Shown piece after piece: positions 46,193 to 57,125 of a stretch of DNA of 64,000 nucleotides (the first letter of the stretch is position 1; every line of letters begins with the position of its first letter). Origin of the DNA: Cryptomeria japonica (Eukaryota; Streptophyta; Pinopsida; Cupressales; Cupressaceae). The DNA lies in the NCBI RefSeq assembly GCF_030272615.1, contig NC_081412.1:690688083-690752082 (forward strand), written 5' to 3'. The notes under the pieces were generated by a model. It did not search any database and was not told where the DNA came from. It worked only from the letters and a program-made list of their open reading frames with translations. The translations under genes were made by a program, and so were the position numbers.

Positions 46193-47036
46193 CTAATATT
46201 CAGGATTAGGCTTGTATGTTCTTCTAGCTTCTTCTCTTAGTCTAGCATGTCTATCAGGGCATCTCAAAGCCATATGACCAATCTTATTACAGTTAAAACA
46301 TTTAAAGGGTGCTTTACCTTCATACTTACTTCCAACTGGACCTTTAGGCATTTTCCTTGCAAATAGTGCTTTAAGTTCTTCAAGCTCTTCAATCTCCTTC
46401 CTAGTTTCTTCAAGTTCTCTTGCATAAAAGTCTTTCCAATCTGATTTGTCAAATGATGGAGTAGATGATGTTGATGCTTTAAAGGCCAAATCTGTCTTTA
46501 TAGTAGCAACAAGACCAAATTCCTCAATTTCAAAAGTTGAAAGTTTTCCAATCAATGTATCCCTAGTTACTGATGTATTAGGCATTGTTCTCAACTCATT
46601 TATAGCAGTAACCTTCATTTTATATGCCGGTGGCAAACCTCTTAAGATTTTTGAAACAATTTCATCCTCACTCAAGGTTCCTCCACAACATTTAATACCC
46701 AAAAACATTTAATTTACTCTTTCCATAAAAGCTGAAATCCTTTCATCTTCTTCCATTTTCAGATGTTCATACCTGACTTGGAAGCTCTCAAGTTTTGCAA
46801 TCTTCACTATGGAATCTCCTTCATTCAGTGTTTCCAAATGATCCCAAATAGCTTTAGCAGTAGACCTATCTGATAATCCCATGATTTGTTGATTTGATAA
46901 TGCGCTCAAAAGTGCTTCTCTTGCTTTGCAATCATTCTCCTCATCTTTTGCTAGGGTAGTTGGACTAGTCTGACCAGCTATAGCAGTAGTATAACCATTC
47001 TTTGTAACTTCCCAGATGTCTTTACCAATGCAATTT
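46193..47036 (-). pseudogene. gag: Copia C gag lacking its start
   Basis: The primer region is joined directly to LNCIGKDIW sequence. About 107 bp, including the start codon and the first 28 or so residues, is deleted between GCAGAAGT and CTAAATTGC repeats of the ancestral sequence. A TAA at 46709 replaces a Glu codon. The rest (46708-46193) is open, with a normal knuckle CFNCNKIGHMALRC, and ends at the amber shared with A and B. Confidence 0.88.
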
Positions 47037-47060
47037 AGACTTCTGCAAAAAGAGGACTAG

Positions 47061-47072
47061 GCTCAGATACCA
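47061..47072 (-). other. Copia C primer binding site, one base changed
   Basis: The minus strand reads TGGTATCTGAGC, with a single A to T change from the family site, two bases after the LTR end. Confidence 0.88.
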
Positions 47073-47074
47073 AT

Positions 47075-48135
47075 TGTTAGGTCCCAGAGACAACTGAGAG
47101 GGGGGGGTGAATCAGTTGTCAACAAATTTCAAACCAAAAACAACTTAACCAATTTAATGCTTAATACCGGTAAACTAGTTAAGTATGCTGGTAGACAGTG
47201 TTAATAGTTAATTGCTATACTGGTAAAGATTAATGCATGAAACATAAACATAAAGTCATCCACAACAAGAAACACCAGTATTTGTACGTGGAAACCCTGT
47301 AAGGAGAAAAACCATGGTGGGAAACCTTACCCACAATCAGATGATACTACTATAGATAGTAAGTGTACATAAATGGGGTCTTCACATGCAAAAAGGCCAA
47401 CAGCCTAGAGCTCACTACTCAATCACAAAATGGGAGTCACACTGACTACAGTTGGATGGTTAAATCCAATAAGAGTGTACTACACAAAATAGCATCTTCA
47501 TATGCTAGATTCAGTATCGGTGTAATGCTGATATGCTTCCACAAAAACCTAGCTTCACCTTCAAATGATGTCTTCATGTATAGATCTGCTCAATATTGCA
47601 TATACCTTCTCACAATTCTTTTTCGCATTCCACATTCGATCTTACAAATAAGATCTTACATTTATACCATAACCTAAGACCAATTTTAGTAGGTCAGCTC
47701 TACAAGATATTACAATAAAAACATTTTACAAACAATATAATATCCGATACAATAACCAACTAAACATGTCGGCTTAAAGCATTTACAACAATAATTAATC
47801 ATCTCCAAAGCATGCCATGTTGATCTGGAAAAGATAAACCTGCCCATGTAACCCTAGGTAACCCTGGACCTATTTGCCGGTAAAAGAAAATATGCAAATA
47901 TGAATATACCAATGATTAATTATTCAAAACAAAGTGTCCACATGATGTCTTCAACATTACCAAGTGTCTTCCATATCATTCCAAGTGTCGGTCATCATTA
48001 TGTCCTGCTGGTGAACCATATACCAGTAACTGTGCAATAGTTACTTGTTTGCTGGTGAATGATGCTGGATCTCCAGAGTGATAGTGTTTTAGTAGGTGTT
48101 GACATCAATGACAAAACCATACCAAAATACCAGCA
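47075..48135 (-). repeat. Copia C 5' LTR
   Basis: It runs from TGTTAGGTCCC at 47075 to a terminus CCAGCA at 48135, where other copies have CCAACA. The mutated outer end would not be processed well by integrase, so the change arose after insertion. Hairpin arms lie at 47089-47097 and 47112-47120. Confidence 0.92.
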
Positions 48136-48573
48136 TTATCATACCTAAGGAAGGAGAGACTTCCAAAAGGAAAGCCTATCAAGCTCATGATGAAGAAAAT
48201 TGGACCTCTCAAGGTGGTGCACAAGTATCGACAGAATGCATATGAAGTTTAAATTAATCCCACCTTGGGTATATCCCCTATCTTCAATGTATGTTATCTC
48301 TATCCATACAAGGGAGAGTCACCAACACCTCAATTGAACATGTCATCACCAGTTCATGAGGATTGGATAAAAGATTTACCACCTAGTCAACAGGTTAAGT
48401 TGGAGAGTATCTTAGATACCAAGATAGTAAAGAAGACAAGGAAAGGAGTCTACAAGCACTATCTTGTCAAGTGGGAAGGGTTACCTAATTCAAATTCCAT
48501 GTGGATGTCAGAGGGAGATATACTTCAGCATGGAGTCAAGATTGCAGACCTTTTAACTCAAGGGACTTGAGTT
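48136..48573 (+). pseudogene. G3: chromovirus integrase tail and chromodomain
   Basis: The text begins within the integrase C-terminal part (YLRKERLPKG, KKIGPLKVV). After a stop it runs open from 48265 to the natural end at 48570. LGISPIFNVCYLYPYKGE is the usual linker before a chromodomain, and LESILDTKIVKKTR with HYLVKWEGLPNSNSMW is the chromodomain itself. This type is found in CRM/Reina/Galadriel-like chromoviruses. Everything upstream is missing, because copia C joins here. Confidence 0.82.
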
Positions 48574-48581
48574 TTTTTGTC

Positions 48582-49300
48582 CTAGGGGAGTATGGTGCAG
48601 GGCACCTAACACTCCAAGCATGAAGTTTTTGTTTTCTTTAAAGTTTGTGTGTTATCTTTGTGATGTAATAATGGACCAACCATTTGGGACTCAGTAGAGC
48701 CATGGCTGATTTGTCTAAGTTTTGGTTTGAGGCATTTGTGTTTAGGATGTTGTCTGCCTGAGAAGTGAGATGCTTGGGTAGTTCATAGGAGAAGTACTCC
48801 AAATGAATGTATTCATGTAATAGGGGTCAATTGTGTTGCGTTTAGGTCTTCTAGGGTGTTTGAGGATCTTCAGGAGTCTTGAAAAGAATTAGAATGTAAA
48901 GTTGCATCTTACGAGTAAAAAGATGTAAAAAGTTGTTGAGCAACATTTTGCAATTTTTGCAAAAGTTGCATTTTTGGTGGAAGGTGTTGAAAATTTGGTG
49001 GGGCCAACTGAACCAAGAGCATAAAAGCCAAAATTCACTTCATTGTATGGGTTGGAGGATTGGTAATGAAAGATCAAGTTTTTGGATTGTGAAGCAATCT
49101 TGTTTTCCACCGTTTTTGATAGTTTTCACTTGATTTCATTGCTTGTGCGGTCTAGTACGGGCATGATTGTGTAAAAATAATTGTAAAGAATGAGTATTTA
49201 TTTAATTTAATCTTCATTAAGTTTTCTTTTTAGGGTTGATTTTCTATAGTTGCAAATATCTCTTCCATTCTTTGGCAACTAGGTGTAAAACCCTTGCAAG
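48582..49300 (+). repeat. G3 polypurine tract and 3' LTR, right end approximate
   Basis: CTAGGGGAGTA (48582-48592) stands 9 bases after the stop codon, and TGGTGCAGGGCACC at 48593 is the likely LTR start. A TATA-like GCATAAAAG lies near 49019. The right end is not defined, since no second copy is in the window; 49300 is a guess from where A/T-rich 3'-end-like sequence stops. Confidence 0.5.
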
Positions 49301-49984
49301 TAGGCTTTAAGGACAAAATGGCTCTAACCTAAGCATTCTTCGATGACACCTATTGAAATCATTAAGAATGCTAGATTAGGGTCTGTATATAGCTTTAGGA
49401 TAGGATTTGTAGTTTTGCAGGTGCAGGTCCTTGAGTAGGAGATACAATGAATCCCTAGGCTCACCGCTAGGAGTAGGTGAGTTAGGATAGCAGAAAAGTA
49501 TGTTTTAAGAGAACATAGAGAATTGGCACATGGAAAAGTTTTATACGGTTGAAAAGCCCTGAGTATTCCCTTGAAGAATCTTAAATTTTTTGGAGTAGGA
49601 GATGTGACTAGTGAAGAGTTTTAGACCCATCTGTTATCACTGTTTAAAGAATGGGTTTGCCTTTCCCATAAGTTGGCTAAATTTTTGAATTTTTGAATTA
49701 ATCCTGCTTTTAGTTGGTTCAGCTCTTCGTTAGGTCTTAGGGCTTTTAGGGTTTTAATTTCAAATTCTCCTTTTGCTTCAAAAAATATTGAAAACCCCTG
49801 GTTTCTAATTCCTCATTACTTTATCCACTTAAGTAATGGGTCTTAGATTCGTGAGAAGTGTCCCCCCTTGTCATTTGCCTAGGTTGTCTTGTGAATTAAT
49901 TATAATTTTTACGCCTTATACCTTTTCTTCCTAATGTTCCGGGCCTGTTAAGTTGGGCGCATCTTTCAAAAAAATCTATGGTTC
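49301..49984. other. Unassigned sequence before the tandem array
   Basis: No gene or terminus is recognised. It may still hold the end of the G3 LTR and the start of the unit that carries the tandem array and the U frame. Confidence 0.35.
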
Positions 49985-51560
49985 TTGCTATTTTGCAAAG
50001 GTAAAATGGTGAAAAAGTGGTGGGCCCGCAATGAAAAGGTATTGTGTTCAAAATGACTAAAAGGGTCACACTTAAAAGACGGTCATCTTAGATTTCATCC
50101 AACATCTGGTGCTGTTTCGTAGCCTGAACTTGCGGATAAAATACCTCTCGTCAAATGGAAAAATGATGGTGGGCTCAGAATGAGGAGGAATTTCTTAAAG
50201 GATTTCACTTAAAGAATGATCATTTTCAATCTGATCCGACGGTTCACGCTGTTTCGCAAGGCAAAATGGCTCGTGGTTTAAGACTCGCGAAATGGCGAAA
50301 TGATGCGGCATTCCAAGCGGATGGTCTGGCTAGTCTTGAAGGCGAGTAAGATGATGGCACATGGTAGAAAATGCAATAGTCAGCGAGGCAGGTCTGAGAG
50401 TTTCAAAGAAGGTGGGTCCCAGAAAAGAAAGATACCGCGGGATAAAAGGTATTCTGATAGATATGGGTGGTGAAAATAGAGAGGAACCTAATGTTTTTCT
50501 CTCAGCAAATCAAAGATTGACATGTCAGCTTGAAAGATGACTAGATGCCGGGTGTTCGGAGTTAAGTTAGAGGGCCCACATTTGTAGGTAAAAATTCAGA
50601 GTGTAAAGATAGATCAGATCTCATTTGATCGGATGGCCCGCGTTATATCGCGAAGGTGAAGTGCTCGCGTTTTAAGCCCTGTGAAATGGCGAAATGAAAA
50701 TGGCAACAATACAGTAGGCTAACCAGTGACCAAGTTAGATGAAGATCGACGACCCGTGCTATTTCACACTTGAAGATGCACAAATATTAGAGGCTGCGAA
50801 ATGGAAAAATGGTTTTTCGTTCTTAAAGGCAAAGAGAATATGAAGTGTAAAGGTCGGTCAACTCTCATTTGATCTAACGGCTAGCGCTATTTCATGCTTG
50901 TAAGATGCCTAAAGGATATGCTCAGTGAAATGGTGAAAGTAAAGGAGATTCATCTTGATGCCAGGCTAAACGGTGACATGTACATGAGCACGTATCTTCC
51001 ACGGAGATTGAAGGTGCCAAGGTGTAACCGACAGTTTTAAAAGGGGGTATAACATGCGGCTGACTTAGATTTAAACTTAATAAGTTTCCCAGGGCAAATG
51101 GTTAGGTGCCACATGGTATCCGGTAACCAGAGGAGGAGTGGAGCAAGCAAGCCAGTATAAGAGTCTTCACTTAAAGGATGATCAAGTATGGTTTGATCTG
51201 ATGGTTGGTGCTGTTTTGCAGCTTAAAGTTGAATGCAGATTAAGCTCTGCAAAATAGCGAGAACCCGTTAGCTGTCAGGTGAAGGCGCGGTTAGTGAAAA
51301 AGATGACTATCCAGGTGAAAGTTAAAGGCTGCGTAGTTTGGGTCCCATCTGACACCTAGCATAGTTTCACAAATGTAAGGTGCTCATGGGATAAAACTCA
51401 CAAAATGGCAAAATGAAATAAGGCCTGGTGAAAAGGGTAAAAGTACTAAGCTAGTGTAAAGACCGATCAACTCTCATTTGATCAGACGGTCGGCGTTATT
51501 TCATGAAGTAAAGTTGCAAAGAAATTAAGCTTTGCGAAATAGCAAAAAGAGAAAATGCAT
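49985..51560 (+). repeat. Diverged tandem array with inverted TTTCGC/GCGAAA motifs
   Basis: Nine recognisable units begin near 49987, 50111, 50248, 50638, 50754, 50884, 51208, 51356 and 51492. Most spacings are 116-148 bp, with two longer gaps that may hold decayed units. A typical unit has CTCATTTGATCNGAYGG, then a GYGCTATTTCGC-like element, about 30-45 bases, and GCGAAATGGCGAAATG. The TTTCGC and GCGAAA parts are inverted, so each unit can fold. The array lies upstream of the U frame and may be its promoter or U3 region. Confidence 0.75.
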
Positions 51561-51902
51561 AGGCGTTGTGACCCATTGGAGCGAAAATTTTGAATTCTTT
51601 CATGAATTCAATTCTGAAGGGATGGCCAAGCATGTGGAATCAATGATGCAGTTAAGAGCCCAGCCGCCATATATGATCTCGTATCAATTAAACTGAGGTA
51701 TCATTCTAAAGAGCACTTGTAAAGAGGCAGTTGCAGAGAAGACTTCTTTAGTTGTAGAGCTAATTCCTTCGAGTACAAGTAGGTTTTTCTATACTCTTGT
51801 TCGTCCTTCATTTTTTAACTATGTGTGTTTTATTGAGGTTTTAATCTGTCATAGAACAATTGAAGGAGATTGTTAAATTGCTTGCTTAATTTTCTAAAAG
51901 AG

Positions 51903-54900
51903 ATGGCACCTAAGAGGGAATTCTCAGGAAAGGTCAATTACCACGAGAGGGCCATTTGTGATGATTTCCTTGAACAGTTGACATTGTCAACTAATGTGGC
52001 TTCCAAAATGAAAGAATTGGTGCCAAGAGTTTCTCGCCTGATAATAGGAGAGGGTTTATATGATAAGGGAAGTTGGTTAAGAGAACCTCAAATAGGGATG
52101 TCTGGGTTGGGATTATTCAAGATTGGATTTAGCATGAGAAATTCTCCAGCCCCTCAGAATAGTATATGGGAGTTAGATGTTGGAAAGTTGGTGGTTCCTG
52201 AGGTTTTCTTTGATGTAGATCTTCTAACTCAGATTGCACATAACTATGACCCAACTTCAAGAAGTGTTAAGGATATCAATGGGAAGACCCTCATTGAAAT
52301 TAATAATTAGGAATTCAGGAATGCCTTTGGGTTAAATGAATACACTAATTTTCTGGAGCCTATTGATTTTAAATCACTGGCTCAGGTGTATAATGTGCAA
52401 AGAAACCACCTAAGAAATGGGCCTCTCAAAGAATTCTTTTTGAAGATAGGCGGGTTGATTGTTGTGGGACCTAACACTGAAGAGCCCTTTTCTCTAAATT
52501 TGTTTACCCTTAGGGCTAAAGGATTATACTGGTCACTCTGCCAAATCCTAAGGGAAGATGCTGAAGCAAGTATGCCTACTCACTACATGTTGATGGTTGC
52601 TCAGATTTTGAATCCTTCTATGGCAATAACTTTTGATTATGATTCTTTTATAACTGATGCTATACATAATGGATTTATAGGGATCAAGAATCAGAAAGTA
52701 GATAGGCCCTTTGGGTGGTACTCCCTTCTTATGCATTTATTTTTATTCAAAGGTGGTGATTATTTTGCAAGTGGGATGGACCTTCTAAAAGAGAAGGATG
52801 GAGAAAAGATGCCAGTGCAATTATGGAGCATAGTTCTGTCATGGGATAGAGAAGATACAAGTTTTCTAAGGTTTGATAAATATTTTGCATCAAAAATTAG
52901 GACCCTTATCTGTTCGAAAAACCCAAGAGTTCCTAAGGTGCTTTTGGAATTCATTAGGCTGCAAGAGTTTGCAGAGGACATAAAAACTATCCACAATTGG
53001 GGTGATATTTACTTATACCCTGTTTCCATAGTGTTCAGAATATATGGTTTCACAGGTGCCCCAGTTTTGTTACCTTATTAGGTCCAGAGATTCTTAGGCA
53101 GATTGGTGCTGTGCAAGAGCCAGAATTGACTGGCAGAGGTAAGGGGACAATTTTCCCTACAATTACCATCGCACACCAATTTGTGATAACCAAAGGAGGT
53201 TGGAAATGTTTTGAAGATTTCCTCTAGCCATATCATTTATCAACTGCAGTCTCTCAGTGTGCTGACCCCGAAGATTTCTTCAATGGTATGTTTAGGAAGA
53301 GGGTTGTATGAAAAGTTAAACCCCATCAATTTTAGTTCCCTGAAGACCTCATCAGGAATGAGTTTGATTTAGATGAGCAAGAGCTAAGAAAGGAAAAGTG
53401 GGTAGCCTATAAGAAGACCTTAGACTTGGTGCACCAACTTGACATAAGTTATGACCCTTTGTCTAGCTTTCACCCCTTTGCAGAGAAGATGAAGTTCTTA
53501 ATTCTTAGTTTTGAGGAGGTGATGCAAGTACTAAAAGAAAAGAGGGAGGTTGTAATTAAAAATAATCCTGAGAAAGCAAGACTAATCCTGAGTAGGTCTG
53601 CATCTGCTAGGCCAATCCCTCCTGGTAATTACATACTACATAAGAAATCTAATTACAGTATGCTTCAGGGGAGCCCTCTACCTCTAAAGGTAAGAGGAAG
53701 ATACATGATGTCATTGACATCCCTAGTAGCCCAAAGAAACAAAGAGTGGGAAAAGAGGTACAACCTAAAGAACCTTTGTACTCCCCATCTCAATCACCTG
53801 TCCATATAGGAGATGAATAGGCAGCAGCTAAGCAACTATTGCAGTTAGGCAATTTAGGGGAAATTGCCTACACTTATGATGAGGTAGAGGAAGGAATGCC
53901 AGAAGAGCCCTTAGCTGCTGAAATGGATATCACCATCAATGAATTCAAAGGCCATGAATGGGATCCTGAGATCAAACAGGCCAATGAAGATTTCTTGGCT
54001 GATGACAAATTTATCACATCAGAAGCATTTATACAATTTGTGTGGAAGCAGAGCATTGACAAATACAATGCAAGGTGTAACAAAAGGAAGAGTGAGCAGC
54101 CTCATAAAGACCTAGCTATAGTTGAGGAAGAAATAAAGCAAGAAATGGTTGAGGAATTTAAGACCATCACTCCTCAGCAAGGAAGAGACATGGTGGCATA
54201 GGCTGGGGTACTCATTCTCCCTGAATGGGATATAGTAGATGCTCTAGTCCTAGAAGTAGTAAGAAAGGAGACTAAACCTATGGAGGGAGTCACTTTCAAT
54301 AAGGGAAATGTTGCATTAGTTATGTGGTCTTTGAAAAGAGATGAAAATAAGAAGAAAAAGGACACCTCAATGTCAAGTTACCTTGGAGGGATGATGGTGA
54401 AGAGGGTGCAAACTACTGGGGTAGTGGAAGCTGCTAGTACTGTACCAAAAACTACAAAATTTAGTGTTGCAGTAGTGGAAAGGGAAGCTAAGGAAAAGGT
54501 AGATCTCGAGGTTAAATTGGAGATAGTTTTAAAAGCCTACACTAATGCCCAAGAAGAGGTAAGGAATAGAGATAGCATCATTGCTAAATTGCAGAAGCAA
54601 TTAGTAGGGCAGTATCATCATGGTGAATCCTCAACACTGATGATCTCCTCTTCTCCTGCTAGACCTCCACCTACCAGCCCTATCATTGAGTTCCCACCAT
54701 CTCCAGTGCCTTCTAGCTCCCAAATGATTGAGATTACTCCTCAAGAGTTAGAGAATTTAAGACAGGCTCAAGCTCTGTATGCAAAGAAGTATGAGGATAG
54801 AGTAAACGCCACTATCACTAGTTTTGCAGGTACGGTGAATGCATCATTGCTATACAATAATGTAGGTAAAATTTTGGATATATGGAATGAGCTCAGGGGA

Positions 54901-55515
54901 GACAAGGCCATGTTGACACCTATTTTTGACAAATGGAGGCCTAGGGAGCAAGATTTAGAGTTTATGTGTGCATCTTATGATGAAGCAAGGGCCAATCCTA
55001 TCATTAAATCCACTTGTGACATCACCAAAGATTTAGTACAATTAGCAGCAGGGGTGGATAATATTGATAGGAAAGTTAACTTGTGCAAAAAGGAGTATGC
55101 TGATCAGGTTTTTGAGTTGCTCCTAGGAGTTTTTGCTAGTCCAGATCAATTGAAGGACAAACAAATGTGGCTTAAGGAGGTAGAAGCCAAACGGTCAGCA
55201 AGAATTAAAGGAATTATTGATCTAGATGATGCTTCCTTCTTTGTTGTGACAATACAGGAGATAGAGAAAATTAAGTCACATTATGGTTTTCTCAATTCAG
55301 AAGTCAACAAGATGAGAAACTCTTGGAAAAGGTTGACCAAGGCCAAGGCTAAAGTGAATAATTTCTCGTGGCCAACCGATGATGTGTATGATGAGTGGAC
55401 AACAAAATATGCCACCCATGATCTAGAATAGTTAGAGAGCACCCCTGAAAAGGTAGAAGAGGTTGCAACCGAACAGCCTGTTGAAGAAGCTGCAGAGGCC
55501 GAAAAGAACTTGTAA
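51903..55515 (+). pseudogene. U: long decayed reading frame of unknown family
   Basis: From ATG 51903 (MAPKREFSGK) to TAA 55513 about 1,200 codons can be followed. There are stops at 52308, 53079, 53228, 53309, 53332, 53818, 54199 and 55429, and phase changes near 53081 and 53690. The N-terminal 400 residues look like a folded domain (SWLREPQIGMSGLGLFKIGF, IWELDVGKLVVPEVFFDVDL, LYPVSIVFRIYGFTG). The middle has an acidic stretch and a VIDIPSSPKKQ-like linker. A coiled coil lies near 54480-54600, then Pro/Ser-rich sequence (54640-54730), then a long helical region to the end. I recognise no enzyme motif, zinc knuckle or membrane segment. It could be the frame of a non-autonomous retrotransposon or an unfamiliar host gene. 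An upstream ATG at 51870 adds 11 residues and is less likely. Confidence 0.6.
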
Positions 55516-56560
55516 CTATTTTTGTAAAAGGCTTTGTAACTTTTTTTTTTGGAAAGAAATGATTGTAACAAATTCTCCTCGGAAAGTCTTAAGCTTTGTG
55601 CATCCATATTGTTATAAATGGATACCAGGACTAGAGAGAGAGGGATCGCAAACAATTGTAAGAAAACGCTGCAAAAATTCATATCTGAGCTTTTCTAAGT
55701 GTAATGGAGGAAATTCCAAAGTTTTTGTAGTACTTTCTTGAAAAATATATCAATGTACAGACCATTGTCTTTTGAGTAAACTTTGTGTCATCTTCAAATG
55801 TGTTTACAATTTGTTTACTATTTTCATTCTGAACAATCCAGCGTTATTTTGTTTGAATGGGGTTGCAAGGCAATTTTTAGTAGATGTGTTCGCTGGCTTT
55901 TCTCTTTAGGAGGGAAATTAAAGATGTGGGGATCACTCCTACCAGTAAATTCTTTGGAGGGAACTTTGAATCTTGATGATCATAGTTTAATTTGATATGC
56001 ATAAATTCTTATAAGTGTTAGGCATGTATAAGGATTAACAGAAGCCGAGCCAATGGGATGCGTAAAGATATTTTGTTTGGGGAGTATTATCTGAATTTAG
56101 ATGACTCTGTGACCTTGGATAAGGCACTGGTATTGATTGAAGTTGTTTATTACATGTTTTGTTGGTCACAATACTAAATATGAATATAATTTGCATTCGT
56201 TTGTTTCAGTTGATTTCATGGTGATTAAATCCACTGGTTTTATAGACTGGTTTGCTGTGGGTTTACTTTTGAAAGTGTGAAGTTAATTCACAAAGGTATA
56301 CCCACTTGGACTCTGAATAAGTCCAAACTGTAGAAGGTTAAATCAAACCTTTTCATATGTTGTCCTAAGAATATCCTTACCTTTGGTATCTCTTCTGCAC
56401 AGAGTTCAATCATATTATATTAAGGATGTCAAAGAGAATCAGATTTTGAAGACAACACCATCTTTCAAACTCACTCAGTGAGGCCTAAACCCTCAAAATA
56501 GTGTAGCATTGGAAACTCCACTTGTATGAATAACCCATATGCACATTTTCAATATTGACT
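55516..56560. other. Unassigned sequence after U
   Basis: A T-rich stretch and a TTATAAATGG sequence (about 55612) follow the U frame. I found no copy of the region upstream of U, so LTRs for U are not demonstrated. Confidence 0.35.
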
Positions 56561-57052
56561 ATAACTTCCAAAAGGGTACTAAAATCCATGATTTATTTCT
56601 AGCCTTTTGTTAATTTTACAAACTAAGACACTAAAACTGTCAAGGGAGGGCTAATGCAATTAGGCCTATTTGAGCCTGGTAGAGACCTAGAAAGGTTAGG
56701 AACCCAAAGTGATGGGTTTGGAGATCCTAAAGCCTAAAAATACTTTAAAGACACCTGGTAGATGCATTGGGAGCCCATTGGAAGTGGTTGTGTGTTGAGA
56801 TCCTTGCAAGAGTGCTTAGAGCCTTGGAGTGGTGTGTGTGTGTGTGATTGAGGTGGCAACCTCAAGAAGTGGAGTTGATTGTCCAAAATCAATGGCTATA
56901 CCTAGGAGGCATGCCAAAGAGGTTCACACCTTGGAGGTCTCAGTAACATAAACCCCTACTAAGTTCCATTGGATGGACTTGAGTAGTTGAAGGGTTCAGT
57001 AGGACAAGTCACTCAAGAAGGTGTATTGGATCAAGCTTCAAGACTCTTTGCA
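56561..57052 (+). repeat. End of the G4 5' LTR (start undefined)
   Basis: The sequence just before the G4 primer site closes with CTCTTTGCA at 57052, a plausible LTR end. A TG dinucleotide run is at about 56834-56848. The start is not fixed; TGTCAAGGGAGG at 56639 is one possible left end, giving a short LTR. Confidence 0.4.
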
Positions 57053-57058
57053 TTAGAG

Positions 57059-57071
57059 TGGTATCAGAGCC
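57059..57071 (+). other. G4 primer binding site (initiator tRNA-Met)
   Basis: TGGTATCAGAGCC lies six bases after the probable LTR end, and 55 bases before the first ATG of the Gag region. Confidence 0.85.
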
Positions 57072-57125
57072 ATTATTTGAAAGATTTGGTGTATGTAATA
57101 TTGTGAAGAATCAAAAGCAAGTTCA

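Larger units (their letters stand above)
41720..48135 (-). mobile_element. Copia C: A-family element, both LTRs, no matching target duplication
   Basis: On the minus strand the order is 5' LTR (48135-47075), primer site, gag, pol, polypurine tract and 3' LTR (42777-41720). The flanking five bases are GTGTG on the left and TTATC on the right, which do not match. The left flank is a Tat-like gypsy tail and the right flank is chromovirus sequence. The gag start, part of protease and several codons are lost, so the element is inactive. Confidence 0.92.

Noticed and set aside
51208-51560. Relation between the 50-51.5 kb array and the duplicated block at 26.8-27.0 kb
   Set aside because: They share only GCGAAGGTG-like words; no longer alignment could be made by eye.
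48593-57052. G3 3' LTR and G4 5' LTR as the two LTRs of one element enclosing U
   Set aside because: The G3 LTR start and the sequence before the G4 primer site show no shared text, and the coding parts are in the wrong order for one element.
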